From: Nostoc sp. TCL26-01
GTDB taxonomy: Bacteria > Cyanobacteriota > Cyanobacteriia > Cyanobacteriales > Nostocaceae
Length of the DNA: 64,000 nt
Direction of reading: 5' to 3'
Assembly: GCF_013393945.1 (NCBI RefSeq)
Contig: NZ_CP040297.1
Location: 6,228,809 to 6,292,808, forward strand
The notes beneath the pieces are model-generated. The model was not told the DNA's origin, ran no database searches, and worked only from the letters and a program-made list of their open reading frames with translations. How positions within the stretch are numbered: position 1 is the stretch's first letter; the number at the start of each line of letters is the position of its first letter. Position numbers and translations under genes: made by a program. Shown here piece after piece: positions 34,970 to 46,275 of this stretch.

Positions 34970-37065
34970 TTCGTAGGTGTCGGGATGGGGGTAGGTGATT
35001 CTGTGGGTGATTCTGTGGGGGTTGGTGTGGGTGTGCTAGTTTCTGTGGGTGTGGGTGTCAGTTCTGGTGGTGGGGTGGGATTTTCGACTGTGAGAGTCAG
35101 TTGATAATCTGCGGTTGCGGATGCAGTGGAGACGACAACGAACTCGTAGAAGCCTGATTCCGGGAGTTGAACGGATAAACTGCGTTCAGATGAATCTTCT
35201 AAAAAGATGATTTTGCCAGAGGGTGAGTAAACTGAGAGTAGAACTTTAGGATTAGCTTGGAGTGTGAGTTCTAAAGATTGGTCTTGAGCTAAATCAGCAA
35301 TAAAAACTTTACCATTAGTCGGTTTAAGAGTACCACTGACTGTTTTGCTTGTCGCACCTGAGTCAAAAACAATCTTTTGGAAAGCGCTACCTGCTTGAAT
35401 AGCACTGAGTTTATCACTGACAAAGGCGTGCCAAATTTGCCCGATGGGTTGATCAATAAAATTTTTACCTTTTTCTTGGGGAAAAGCTTTGAAGAAAGGC
35501 GCATCGCCTAAATCGTATAAAGAACGACTACCCACATTGATTTGGTTAACTTCCACCTTCCACTGATCGCGTTCTGCGGCAGTGTAAGTACCTAGTTGTC
35601 GGCGCGCTTTGGTACTCAGTGGTGTCAGTTTATCTAGCAAATCACTGGCTGTTTGATCCCATTGCGCCCGCAAACTCTCATCTTCTACACCATCGCTGAG
35701 AGTACGTCCGCGTAAACTGGGGTTTTTGTCCCAGAATATTTCATTGACTAAATTAATATAAAAGTTACCATCTATCCCCAACTGTTGACGGCGATCGCTT
35801 AATCTTTGTTTACGTCGTCGTTCCTCTGGGGAGTACTTATCTAGGGGATTGGTGGGTTGAGTAATAGTTGGGGTGGGGGTGGGTGTAGGATTAACAGTGA
35901 TAGGGTTGCGATCGCCTTGATTAAGTCCCCACAAAACTAACCCAGCCGTACTAGTTAATACTAATGCGGTGACGAAAATTTTTGTTGGTGTCCACCAAGT
36001 TTTTTGTGGGGGAGGTAAGGGAGGTGGGGGAGTTGGAGAGACAGCAACCGTTCCCGATGTTGGTTCTGGGGTATAGATGGGGGGTTGAGTCGGGGGATAA
36101 CTTACTGGTGCGGGGTTGAGTGCTTGCAAAACTTGTTGGGCTGACTGATAGCGATCGCCCGGTCTAGGAGCTAACATTTTATCTAGTACTTGTCCTAACA
36201 TTTGGCTCACACTAACTTCTCGCCGCCATTGCCAAGACAGATTATAATTATCGATTAATTCTTGGGGTTGCTTACCTGTGAGTAAAACCAATGCTGTCAC
36301 AGCCAAAGCATACAAATCACTGTGGGGAGACACCGAACCCGTTTGCATTTGTTCTGGGGGTGCAAATCCGATCTTACCTAGTAAGGTAGCAGCTGGAGGA
36401 GATGCGGATACACCGGGTTGATAATATTGAGAAGCAACAACAGCGACAACCTGCTTGACACCACCAAAGTCAATTAATACTGGTAATTGGTCAGAATTGC
36501 GGAGAATTAAATTATCTGGGGAGATATCCCGATGAATTACACCCAGAGAGTGAATATATTCTAAAACAGGCAAAATTTGCTGCAACAGTTGCTTAACTTC
36601 AGCTTCTGTAAACCGCAAACCATGCTTAATTCTTTCATTTAATAAATAACTATAATTCTGTCCTTCTACATAATCTTGGACGAGAAATAAATATTCTTTA
36701 CCTGCGATATTGACGCGGAATAATTCTCGAAACCTGGGGATTTGGGGATGCTGTAACTTGTAGAGAACACTAGCTTCCCGTTGAAACAATTCCTCTGCCT
36801 TTTGTAAAACATAGGCTGTTTGCACTTGGGGTGAAAACTCTTTTAAAACACAAAGTTCCCGGAAACGATTCACATCTTCAGCCAGATAAGTACGTCCAAA
36901 TCCTCCTTGTCCAACTTGACGTACAATTAAATAGCGATCGCCTAAAATTAACCCTGGTTGAATACTCCCACCGAGATAATTATCCACTAAATTTTCCCCA
37001 CACTTCAGGCAAAAACGACTTCCAGGGGAATTTTCATGCCCTTTTGAACAATATAAATTGGTCAT
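34966..37065 (-). CDS. Membrane-anchored Ser/Thr protein kinase with N-terminal zinc ribbon and C-terminal PPC-like domain
   Basis: 699 residues. A zinc ribbon (YCSKGHENSPGSRFCLKCGE) precedes a Hanks-type kinase: GQGGFGRTYLAED, the Lys in VLKEFSPQ, VIHRDISPDNLIL, LIDFGGVKQV and GFAPPEQM. One transmembrane helix follows near residue 360 (KIFVTALVLTSTAGLVLWGL). The exterior part has a helical domain shared with the next kinase (TYTAAERDQW ... IGQIWHAFVSDKLSAI), then a beta-rich PPC-like domain (LPESGFYEFVVVSTASATAD) and a Pro/Thr tail. It is a tandem paralogue of the gene at 37240. Confidence 0.92.
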   Translation of the reverse strand: MTNLYCSKGHENSPGSRFCLKCGENLVDNYLGGSIQPGLILGDRYLIVRQVGQGGFGRTYLAEDVNRFRELCVLKEFSPQVQTAYVLQKAEELFQREASVLYKLQHPQIPRFRELFRVNIAGKEYLFLVQDYVEGQNYSYLLNERIKHGLRFTEAEVKQLLQQILPVLEYIHSLGVIHRDISPDNLILRNSDQLPVLIDFGGVKQVVAVVASQYYQPGVSASPPAATLLGKIGFAPPEQMQTGSVSPHSDLYALAVTALVLLTGKQPQELIDNYNLSWQWRREVSVSQMLGQVLDKMLAPRPGDRYQSAQQVLQALNPAPVSYPPTQPPIYTPEPTSGTVAVSPTPPPPLPPPQKTWWTPTKIFVTALVLTSTAGLVLWGLNQGDRNPITVNPTPTPTPTITQPTNPLDKYSPEERRRKQRLSDRRQQLGIDGNFYINLVNEIFWDKNPSLRGRTLSDGVEDESLRAQWDQTASDLLDKLTPLSTKARRQLGTYTAAERDQWKVEVNQINVGSRSLYDLGDAPFFKAFPQEKGKNFIDQPIGQIWHAFVSDKLSAIQAGSAFQKIVFDSGATSKTVSGTLKPTNGKVFIADLAQDQSLELTLQANPKVLLSVYSPSGKIIFLEDSSERSLSVQLPESGFYEFVVVSTASATADYQLTLTVENPTPPPELTPTPTETSTPTPTPTESPTESPTPIPTPTN

Positions 37066-37239
37066 TGGTCAATAGTCATTAGTCAATGGTCATTGGTCAA
37101 TGGTCATTAGTCATTAGTCAGTACTCTCCAACTTCCGACTCATCACTCAGCACGCGGCTCATCGCCCCGCTACCGCTAACAGCACTCAGCACTCAGCACT
37201 CCCTCACTCAGCACTCAGCACTCATTACTCACTACTCCT
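37066..37239. repeat. STRR array between the two kinase genes
   Basis: Heptamers of TGGTCAAT/TAGTCATT type are followed by GCACTCA units. A 21-base block containing GCCCCGCTACCGCTAACAGC sits inside the array and recurs inverted inside the array at 54630. Confidence 0.85.
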
Positions 37240-38931
37240 TCATTTCTTTGACTTAGCTTTACTCACTTGATCAGATGCGATCGCATACCAGATTTGACCG
37301 AAGGTTTGTTGATTCAGTTTCCCACGCTGTTGACCAGGAAACAACCGATCAAACTTTTCGTTAGTGTCTTTATTTATTTGACTAATTGTGTAATTTCCCA
37401 GTTGTCCAGAACGTGCTTGTCGTCTCCATTTTTCATAATCTTTTTGAGTATAGTTACCTAGTTTTTGGCGAGCTGCTGTACTGAGGTTGGCTTGCTCTAT
37501 TTTATTTAAAAAATCTCCGGCGACAACGTACCATTCATCTCTTAAACCAGCATCTTCTGGCTTAGATGTGAGGCTGCGTCCTTTTAACTCTGGTTTTTGA
37601 GCATAAAATAAACTATCTACTGTCTGTGTAAAAAATCCTTCGGGAATTTCTAGCTGTTGACGACGAGAGAGAACTTCGCTACTAGTATTTTTATTTTTGT
37701 CACTGACTGGTTTAGCAAAAGGATTAGGTAAGGATGGGATTTGGGGTAAAGAAATTGATGGTGGAGTGATAGAAGAGACACTCCGCACCACAGAAGTTAC
37801 CAAAGCCCAAGTACCCGCACCAGTTAAAATCACTAAAGCTGTTCCCCCTAGACTGACAGCAAAAGGACGTAGCCACATAGGCATAGGTAACTTTTGTGAT
37901 ACAGCTTTTGTGCGGTGATGAATTTTGCTGACAGCAGCGATAGCTTTACCCCCAGGGGCAACCACCATCGTTTTAATCTTGGTAAGATGAGTACTTGGTG
38001 CTTTAGTCACCGATGTCGAGGGTAAATCTTGCAGAACTTGAGTAGCATTTTGATAGCGATCGCTCGGTTTATATGCCAGCATCTTTTTTAACACCGACTC
38101 TAACTTAATGCTGACATTAATTTCCTTCCCCCAGCGCCAGATACCTTGATAGGTGTCGTATAGTTTTTGTGGTTCTTTCCCTGTGAGTAAGACTAACGCC
38201 GTCACCGCCAACGAGTACAAATCACTGTTGATAAATACCTGTCCTTGGCGAATTTGTTCTTCTGGTGCGTAACCTTTTTTACCGAGCAAAGTATTATTCC
38301 CAGCCAATTTAGTGAACCAAAAACCTTGAGAAGCTGGTAATTGTTTCACACCCCCAAAATCAATCAAGACAGGTAAATTATCAGCACGCCGCCAAATCAA
38401 ATTATCAGGAGAGATATCACGATGCACTACATCTAGAGAGTGAATATAAGATAAAACAGGTAAAATCTGTTCTAGCAGAGTAATAATTTCCTCTTCAGTA
38501 AAAGTCTTACCCTGACTTTGACGCTTTTCTAATATTTGATAAAAATTATCGCCCTCTACATAGTCTTGTACTAATAAAAATAAATCTTTACTGCCAATCT
38601 TCACTTGTAAGGAGGTATGAAAACGGGGAATCTGGGGATGTTGGAGTTTTTTCAGGACATTGGCTTCCCGTTCAAACAATTCCTGCGCTTTTTGTAAATC
38701 TTGTTGTTGTTCTATTTGCGGTGCAAATTCTTTCAACACACAAGTTTGATTAGCTTTTTTTATATCTTCTGCTAAATAAGTCCGCCCAAAGCCACCCTGC
38801 CCCAACTGATGTATGATGCGATAACGATTATCCACAACTTGCCCAACACCCAAAGGCATAGGTTCACCACAGTGGATACAAAAACGATTACTGCCATTAT
38901 TGGCGTGTTGCTTACTGCAATAGACTTGCAT
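37240..38931 (-). CDS. Membrane-anchored Ser/Thr protein kinase with N-terminal zinc ribbon
   Basis: 563 residues, same plan as its neighbour: zinc ribbon (YCSKQHANNGSNRFCIHCGE), kinase with GQGGFGRTYLAED, VLKEFAPQ, VVHRDISPDNLIW, LIDFGGVKQL and GYAPEEQI. A transmembrane helix lies near residue 360 (AVSLGGTALVILTGAGTWAL). The C-terminal domain (LGNYTQKDYEKWRRQ ... FGQIWYAIASDQVSKA) matches the first kinase, but the PPC-like domain is absent. The APE motif is PEE in place of PPE. Tandem duplication followed by loss or gain of the outer domain is likely. Targets are unknown. Confidence 0.92.
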   Translation of the reverse strand: MQVYCSKQHANNGSNRFCIHCGEPMPLGVGQVVDNRYRIIHQLGQGGFGRTYLAEDIKKANQTCVLKEFAPQIEQQQDLQKAQELFEREANVLKKLQHPQIPRFHTSLQVKIGSKDLFLLVQDYVEGDNFYQILEKRQSQGKTFTEEEIITLLEQILPVLSYIHSLDVVHRDISPDNLIWRRADNLPVLIDFGGVKQLPASQGFWFTKLAGNNTLLGKKGYAPEEQIRQGQVFINSDLYSLAVTALVLLTGKEPQKLYDTYQGIWRWGKEINVSIKLESVLKKMLAYKPSDRYQNATQVLQDLPSTSVTKAPSTHLTKIKTMVVAPGGKAIAAVSKIHHRTKAVSQKLPMPMWLRPFAVSLGGTALVILTGAGTWALVTSVVRSVSSITPPSISLPQIPSLPNPFAKPVSDKNKNTSSEVLSRRQQLEIPEGFFTQTVDSLFYAQKPELKGRSLTSKPEDAGLRDEWYVVAGDFLNKIEQANLSTAARQKLGNYTQKDYEKWRRQARSGQLGNYTISQINKDTNEKFDRLFPGQQRGKLNQQTFGQIWYAIASDQVSKAKSKK

Positions 38932-39000
38932 GGTGCTGTAGGTATAGATGGGGGTTTTTATAAATTACTACAACTGATGTAGTGTCATTTACGAAATCTA

Positions 39001-39146
39001 AGGAGTGATGAGTGCTGAGTTCTGAGTGCTGAGTAGGGAGTGAGGGAATGAGAGAGTGCTGAGTTCTGAGTGAGGGAGTGCTGACCAATAAATGACCAAT
39101 GACTAATGACTATTGACCATTGACCATTGACTATTGACTATTGACT
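39001..39146. repeat. STRR array running into the PaaK-like gene start
   Basis: GAGTGCT/GAGTTCT units (39001-39085) are followed by TGACCAA/TGACTAT heptamers. The last unit, TTGACT, touches the ATG at 39147, leaving no room for a conventional ribosome-binding site. Confidence 0.9.
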
Positions 39147-40628
39147 ATGAAAAAAATAATTCAGGCTTGGGAAGATTTTGTATCTACCCCTTTAGAAAGT
39201 TTGCTAGAACAGCATCTCAATACTTCTAGTGAATCAACCGTTTTGAGTTTGTTTCATGATGTCGCAGCTAGCGTACCTGCTTACAAAGCTTTTTTGGCCC
39301 AGAGACAGATTAATCCTCATGCTATTCAAACTTTAGAAGATTTTCAGAGATTACCAGCGATCGCTAAAGAAAATTACATTTCCCATTATCCTTTAACTGA
39401 CTTGTGCCGCAATGGACAGTTATCAGATTGTGATATGATAGCTGCCTCCTCTGGTTCTACAGGTAAACCCACATTTTGGCCTCGCTTCTTCACCGATGAG
39501 TTGCAAATAGCCACCCGCTTTGAGCAAATTTTTCACGATAGTTTTTTTACTGACACCAGACGCACCCTCGCAGTAATTTGTTTCACTCTAGGTACTTGGG
39601 TAGGGGGAATGTTTACTACTAGCTGCTGTCGCTATCTGGCGAGTAAAGGTTATCCCATCACTGTAATTACACCGGGGAACAATAAAGAAGAAATCTTGCG
39701 CGTCGTACAAGAACTTGGGAGAAATTTTGAGCAGGTAATACTCTTGGGATATCCACCATTCCTCAAAGATGTGATTGATACAGGTGTTGCGCGTGGTGTG
39801 GAGTGGCAACGCTATCAAATTAAACTGGTGATGGCGGGTGAGGTATTTAGTGAAGAATGGCGGAGTTTAGTTGGGGAAAGAATGGGTTCCCAAAATCCCT
39901 GCTACGATTCAGCATCACTCTATGGTACAGCCGACGCAGGTGTGTTGGGAAATGAAACGCCTTTAAGTATTTGCATTCGTCGTTTTTTGTCTCAAAATCC
40001 CGAAGCAGCCAAAGCTTTATTTGGTGAATCTCGCTTACCTACACTTGTACAGTATGACCCAGTGAGCCGCTTTTTTGAAATCGAAGATCATCAACTACTA
40101 TTTTCCGGCAATAACGGCATTCCTTTAATTCGTTACAACATCTTAGACACTGGCGGCATCATTACCTATGATGCCATGCTCCAGTTTTTATCCAACTGGG
40201 GATTTAACCCATTAGCAACCCTGACTTCCAGAGGTGTACATAAGTTACCCTTCGTCTACGTTTTCGGACGTTCTAATTTTACCGTCTCCTATTTTGGCGC
40301 GAATATCTATCCAGAAAATGTGACTGTCGGTTTAGAACAACCAGTGATTCAAGAATGGGTAACTGGTAAATTTGTCTTACAAGTCAAAGAAGATGCTGAC
40401 AAAAACAGATTTTTATCTGTGGTTGTGGAATTAGCACCAGGAATAGAAGAGAGTGAAGATAAGCGCCAAACCATAGCATCATCAATTCTCACCCAACTAT
40501 TGCGACTAAATAGTGAGTTTGCCAACTACGTTCCCCCAGAATACCAAATGCCACAGGTAGCCTTAGCACCAATGGGCGATCGCGAATATTTTCCCATAGG
40601 TGTGAAGCATCGTTACACACGTAGATAG
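39147..40628 (+). CDS. PaaK-like AMP-forming ligase (phenylacetate-CoA ligase family)
   Basis: 493 residues from the ATG at 39147. The ATP/AMP loop is AASSGSTGKPTFWP, with DLCRNGQLSDCDMI before it. Downstream are the LYGTADAGVLGNETPLSI block and the RYNILDTGGIITYD core motif. A C-terminal subdomain includes FGRSNFTVSYFGANIYPENV. This resembles the phenylacetate-CoA ligase/CapK group that activates aryl or acyl acids; the true substrate is unknown. No partner gene of phenylacetate breakdown is nearby. Translation probably depends on an unusual leader since STRR units abut the start. Confidence 0.87.
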   Translation: MKKIIQAWEDFVSTPLESLLEQHLNTSSESTVLSLFHDVAASVPAYKAFLAQRQINPHAIQTLEDFQRLPAIAKENYISHYPLTDLCRNGQLSDCDMIAASSGSTGKPTFWPRFFTDELQIATRFEQIFHDSFFTDTRRTLAVICFTLGTWVGGMFTTSCCRYLASKGYPITVITPGNNKEEILRVVQELGRNFEQVILLGYPPFLKDVIDTGVARGVEWQRYQIKLVMAGEVFSEEWRSLVGERMGSQNPCYDSASLYGTADAGVLGNETPLSICIRRFLSQNPEAAKALFGESRLPTLVQYDPVSRFFEIEDHQLLFSGNNGIPLIRYNILDTGGIITYDAMLQFLSNWGFNPLATLTSRGVHKLPFVYVFGRSNFTVSYFGANIYPENVTVGLEQPVIQEWVTGKFVLQVKEDADKNRFLSVVVELAPGIEESEDKRQTIASSILTQLLRLNSEFANYVPPEYQMPQVALAPMGDREYFPIGVKHRYTRR

Positions 40629-40662
40629 TTAAATGAAGAGTGCTGTGTAGCTACAAATATTC

Positions 40663-41619
40663 TTAACCGAGTAGTATTGACCCCCTAATTCCTGACAATA
40701 CCCAATCTCGTAAAAGTGGATTAACTTGATCTGGGACTTCATCATGAGGACAATGACCAGCCTTGAGAAAATGTTCTGTTAATTGAGGATAATATAACCG
40801 AAACTTTTGCGATCGCTCTCTCGCATTCATCCAAGGATCAGCCTCTCCCCATAATAGCAATAAAGGACAAGTTAATTGTTTCAATAACACATCAACTTTC
40901 TCGCCTTGGGGTGTGCTAAAAACAGAAACAAATACATCTAAAGCACCCGCATCGTAAGCAGGACGAGCAATTTCTGCTACTAATTGATCTGTGATAGCAG
41001 TTTTATCTAAATAAACTTTTTCTAAAGTTCGCCGAATTACCCAACCTTGTCGCACATATTGAAATAACAAAAACTGTGCGAAGGGTTGCCCAAACATCCA
41101 CTTCACACCATCACCCAGAAGTTTTTGTAAAGCTGAGGGTTGTTTGGGTGGCTGAATTTGTGACTGTAAAGCTTCTGGTTCCGATGTCGGTTGAGTGACG
41201 CTAAATGGCCCAGCACTATTGAGTAACACCACACCAGCCACACTATCAGGATGTTGGGCGGCGACACACAAACAAGCATAACCCCCCAGAGAGTTACCCG
41301 CTAAAACTGCTTTGTGACCAATTACTTCACTAATAAAATCATGTATCTGGTCGCGCCACAAATCCCCACCATACTGCAATTTAGGTTTAGCCGAACGTCC
41401 AAACCCCAAAAGATCGATCGCAAATACTTCAAAATCATCACACAATCCTGTGATATTCTTACGCCAGTGATCTGTAGAAGCACCAAATCCATGTACCAAC
41501 AGCAGTGGCGGACATTTCCCTTCTCTTTTCCCCGCACGAACATAATAAATTTTATGCCCTCGCCACTGCCAATATTGTCCTGGAATAGGAGTTGTCGAGG
41601 GGGCTGTAATTACTGACAT
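40663..41619 (-). CDS. Alpha/beta-fold hydrolase
   Basis: 318 residues. Oxyanion-side HGFGASTDHWRKN, nucleophile elbow LAGNSLGGYACL, acid LLLWGEADPWM and catalytic His in AGHCPHDEVP form a complete Ser-Asp-His set. The long lid region between them (PPKQPSALQKLLGDGVKWMF) and the size match cyanobacterial/plastid hydrolases of the haloperoxidase-epoxide hydrolase type. Substrate is not predictable. It is convergent with the PaaK-like gene (34 bp apart). Confidence 0.9.
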   Translation of the reverse strand: MSVITAPSTTPIPGQYWQWRGHKIYYVRAGKREGKCPPLLLVHGFGASTDHWRKNITGLCDDFEVFAIDLLGFGRSAKPKLQYGGDLWRDQIHDFISEVIGHKAVLAGNSLGGYACLCVAAQHPDSVAGVVLLNSAGPFSVTQPTSEPEALQSQIQPPKQPSALQKLLGDGVKWMFGQPFAQFLLFQYVRQGWVIRRTLEKVYLDKTAITDQLVAEIARPAYDAGALDVFVSVFSTPQGEKVDVLLKQLTCPLLLLWGEADPWMNARERSQKFRLYYPQLTEHFLKAGHCPHDEVPDQVNPLLRDWVLSGIRGSILLG

Positions 41620-42010
41620 ATTTTAAAGAAATGTTAAGTATCTTTTGATAATTGTAATGTAGGGAAGGAGAGAATCAATTCAAAATTCGTCTTGAAAAGT
41701 TTGCCGGGCGGGGGAAACCCCCCTCCGGGTTCACCAGTCCCCTACGGTGGGAAACCCGGCTACAAGGCTGGATTCACCGCACGCAACTTTCCGCAAAATT
41801 CAAAATTCAAAATTAGACAATAAATCCTTACAGCGTTTCTCAGTTAAGTGAAGTACATAATTTTTAGTCAACAGAGGCTACCCGCATTTCTCACAAGCAG
41901 TAGGGGCGGGTTAACAGATATGCTGACATGATTCACCAATATCTCACTTAACCCGCCCCTACGATCTCTGGACTAGACAGGTGTACTTCATCGGCATGAA
42001 AATCGCTGTA
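41620..42010. other. Spacer with inverted-repeat elements, no gene
   Basis: Holds a G/C-rich repeat at ~41700-41790 (GGGCGGGGGAAACCCCCCTC), related in style to the cores at 24664 and 52560, and the inverted-repeat element at 41900-41962. No ORF is supported. Confidence 0.7.
41900..41962. repeat. Inverted-repeat element GTAGGGGCGGGTTAA...TTAACCCGCCCCTAC
   Basis: 15-bp arms around ~33 bp; second member of the family seen at 24807-24868. Confidence 0.82.
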
Positions 42011-42220
42011 TCTCATGAATGAGTCTTAAATACTCACGAGCAAGTATCAGAATCTCGTAAATGAGTCTTGAATACTCACAAGCAAATATCAGAATCTCGT
42101 GAATGAGTCTTGAATACTCGTGAGCAGGTATCAGAATCTCGTGAGTGAGTTTTAAATACTCGTGAGCAAATATCAAAATCTCATGAATGAGTCTTGAATA
42201 CTCACAAGCAAGTATCAGAA
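42011..42220. repeat. 42-bp minisatellite, five full units plus a degenerate sixth
   Basis: Units start at 42011, 42053, 42095, 42137 and 42179, each of the form TCTC(A/G)T(G/A)AATGAGTCTTGAATACTC... and 42 bp long (first 20 given: TCTCGTGAATGAGTCTTGAA). Degenerate units continue to ~42290. The reverse strand reads as an ORF of 14-residue units (EYSRLIHEILIFAH) because 42 is a multiple of three. I treat this as non-coding until shown otherwise. Confidence 0.9.
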
Positions 42221-42368
42221 TCTCGTGAGTGAGTTTTTGAACCTCAGCGATGAGTCTTGAATACTTGACGATGAGTATTTGAGCCTCAATTAACAAATAT
42301 ATCTAACCATTTCTGAATTTACAGGTTAAAGCGTGTAGTAGAATTTGCTCAACCCCGTAAAATTACAC

Positions 42369-44444
<2,076 letters not shown>

Positions 44445-44466
44445 TAATTTCCTTAAGTAGTAGCCA

Positions 44467-44574
44467 GTAGGGTGCGTTATGGCAACGCTTAACGCACCGA
44501 GAAACATGGTGCGTTACGGCTCATTTTTACTTTCTCAAACTCCCAAATTCTTGCACAGCCGTAACACACCCTAC
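44467..44574. mobile_element. MITE-like element, GTAGGGTGCGTTA family
   Basis: Ends GTAGGGTGCGTTATGG and GTAACACACCCTAC with an internal TTAACGCACC/GGTGCGTTA pair; ~108 bp, no coding capacity. Relatives lie at 14808-14908 and 59442-59518. Confidence 0.78.
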
Positions 44575-44625
44575 CTTTGATTAATGACCATTGACCATTG
44601 ACTAATGACCATTGACTAATGACCA

Positions 44626-45510
44626 ATGACTAACAACATGATAACTGGCAAAACTAAACTATTAGGAGTAATTGGATATCCGGTGGAACATTCGCTTTCA
44701 CCGGTCATGCACAATGCCGCAATCGCTCAACTAGGATTAGACTATACCTATATTCCTTTCCCCATTGAACCAGATAAATTAGAAATAGCGATCGCTGGCT
44801 TGGCGGCTGTTGGTGTTATCGGTTTTAATGTGACAATTCCTCACAAACAAACAATCATTCCCCTCCTGGCAGAAATTACTCCCTTGGCGCAAACTATAGG
44901 TGCAGTTAATACAGTTAGCCGTCAAAATCAGCAATGGGTGGGAACGAATACAGACATAGAAGGATTTATTGCTCCTTTGCAAACCACCTACAAACAAGAT
45001 TGGAGTGAGAAAATAGCAGTCATTTTAGGGAATGGAGGCGCAGCTAGGGCTGTAGTTGCAGGTTGTCAGCAATTGGGCTTTGCCGAAATTCATGTAGTAG
45101 GGCGGAATTTCCCAAAGTTAGAAGAATTTCGCCGCAGTTGGGAAAATTCACCCATAGCTGAAATTTTAGAAACCCATACATGGGATGATTTGTCAAGACT
45201 CATCCCGCAAACTCACCTGTTAGTGAATACAACACCCATCGGGATGTATCCCAAAGTCGATGAATCACCTGTGAATGCAGATGAAATGGCAAATTTATCC
45301 ACAGGTGCGATCGCATATGATTTGATCTATATTCCTCAACCAACAAAATTTCTCCAACAGGCGAAACAACAAGGAGCAATTGCCATTGACGGCTTAGAAA
45401 TGCTAGTTCAGCAAGGAGTTGCCGCTTTAAAAATCTGGTTGCAGCAAGACAATATACCCGTAGATATCATGCGCCAAGCCTTGCAAAAGCACCTGGGTTT
45501 AAACTTGTAG
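44626..45510 (+). CDS. aroE: Shikimate dehydrogenase
   Basis: 294 residues from the ATG at 44626, or 290 from the ATG at 44638, which matches the usual N-terminus (MITGKTKLLGVIGYPVEHSL). Shikimate-binding SLSPVMHNAA, the catalytic Lys in NVTIPHKQTI, NTDIEGF, the NADP loop LGNGGAARAV and the C-terminal LEMLVQQGVAALKIW are all present. It reduces 3-dehydroshikimate to shikimate in aromatic amino acid synthesis. STRR heptamers (TGACCATTGACTAA) run up to and include the ATG at 44626, so the true start is probably 44638. Confidence 0.96.
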   Translation: MTNNMITGKTKLLGVIGYPVEHSLSPVMHNAAIAQLGLDYTYIPFPIEPDKLEIAIAGLAAVGVIGFNVTIPHKQTIIPLLAEITPLAQTIGAVNTVSRQNQQWVGTNTDIEGFIAPLQTTYKQDWSEKIAVILGNGGAARAVVAGCQQLGFAEIHVVGRNFPKLEEFRRSWENSPIAEILETHTWDDLSRLIPQTHLLVNTTPIGMYPKVDESPVNADEMANLSTGAIAYDLIYIPQPTKFLQQAKQQGAIAIDGLEMLVQQGVAALKIWLQQDNIPVDIMRQALQKHLGLNL

Positions 45511-45612
45511 AGGACTTCCAGAAAATAAAATATTCAATGGGTGAGAGCAAATATGATCATGGGATTTTTCCTCCCCTGCTTCCCCTGCTCACCAAAGCGA
45601 TTGTATATTTTT

Positions 45613-46242
45613 TTAGTTGGAAGTCACTAGGCTGGGGATTCTCTGGGGATATTCATCATCCATTGAGGTGTGAAAAAAGAACATACAGCCACTATTAGTA
45701 TGAGGGCTATGGACTGAACCTGGTTCAGAACGGATGTAATCACCTGGCCCGTAAACCTGATTGTCAACTACCAAGTCGCCTGAGAGGAGATAAATTTCTT
45801 CAATCGCTGCATGACGGTGAATAGGATAATAGACACCAGCTTCAGCACGGAATACACCGATAATTTCGCGCTTGACTTCATCAGTGTGTATGATAGCGAT
45901 AGAGACACCGGGAGTGTCATGAGGTTGCCAATTTAACTCTTGCGATCGCACGGCAAAAAATGGCGAGTCAGGGATAGGATGATCTACAGCTTGAGGTTCA
46001 GGATTGTCTAATTCTAGACGTGCAAATAAGCGATTTTTTAGGTCTATAGCAATGGGGACATGAGGAGTATCGTAGGCAATAGCTGTCACCGCAGACTGAT
46101 ATTCGGCTAACTCTTCGGCTAATTCTGGACATTCTGCTAATTTCTGTTCTACCCAAATTTGCTCTCGTTCATCTAATAAGTCGAGGGCATAAAGGGGAGC
46201 TAACTCACAAAAGCAGTAGTTTTCAGTGTTGATGTGCGTCAT
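45613..46242 (-). CDS. ChrR-like cupin anti-sigma factor
   Basis: 209 residues. The N-terminal helical part (YALDLLDEREQIWVEQKLAE ... ELAEYQSAV) resembles the anti-sigma domain, but the zinc-ligand motif His-x3-Cys-x2-Cys is not seen: two cysteines occur as YCFCELAP instead. The C-terminal cupin domain has HRHAAIEEIYLLSGDLVV, YGPGDYIRSEPGSVHSPHTN, with metal-site histidines and Glu. It lies 33 bp downstream of the ECF sigma gene, the classical arrangement in which the anti-sigma factor holds the sigma until oxidative or other stress is sensed. Confidence 0.88.
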   Translation of the reverse strand: MTHINTENYCFCELAPLYALDLLDEREQIWVEQKLAECPELAEELAEYQSAVTAIAYDTPHVPIAIDLKNRLFARLELDNPEPQAVDHPIPDSPFFAVRSQELNWQPHDTPGVSIAIIHTDEVKREIIGVFRAEAGVYYPIHRHAAIEEIYLLSGDLVVDNQVYGPGDYIRSEPGSVHSPHTNSGCMFFFHTSMDDEYPQRIPSLVTSN

Positions 46243-46275
46243 TAGCGTTTAGTATAACTTCCTACTCTCCAGTTG

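Noticed and set aside
42011..42220. Possible CRISPR array
   Set aside because: Units are contiguous 42-bp repeats with no unique spacers and no cas genes nearby.
41988..42296. 102-codon minus-strand ORF with 14-residue repeats
   Set aside because: It is simply the translation of the 42-bp minisatellite, whose unit length is a multiple of three; no independent coding evidence.
42345..42368. TTG start for the pentapeptide protein
   Set aside because: The ATG at 42369 directly precedes the first pentapeptide-like residues (ALDFSGQNLRG), so the extension is unnecessary.
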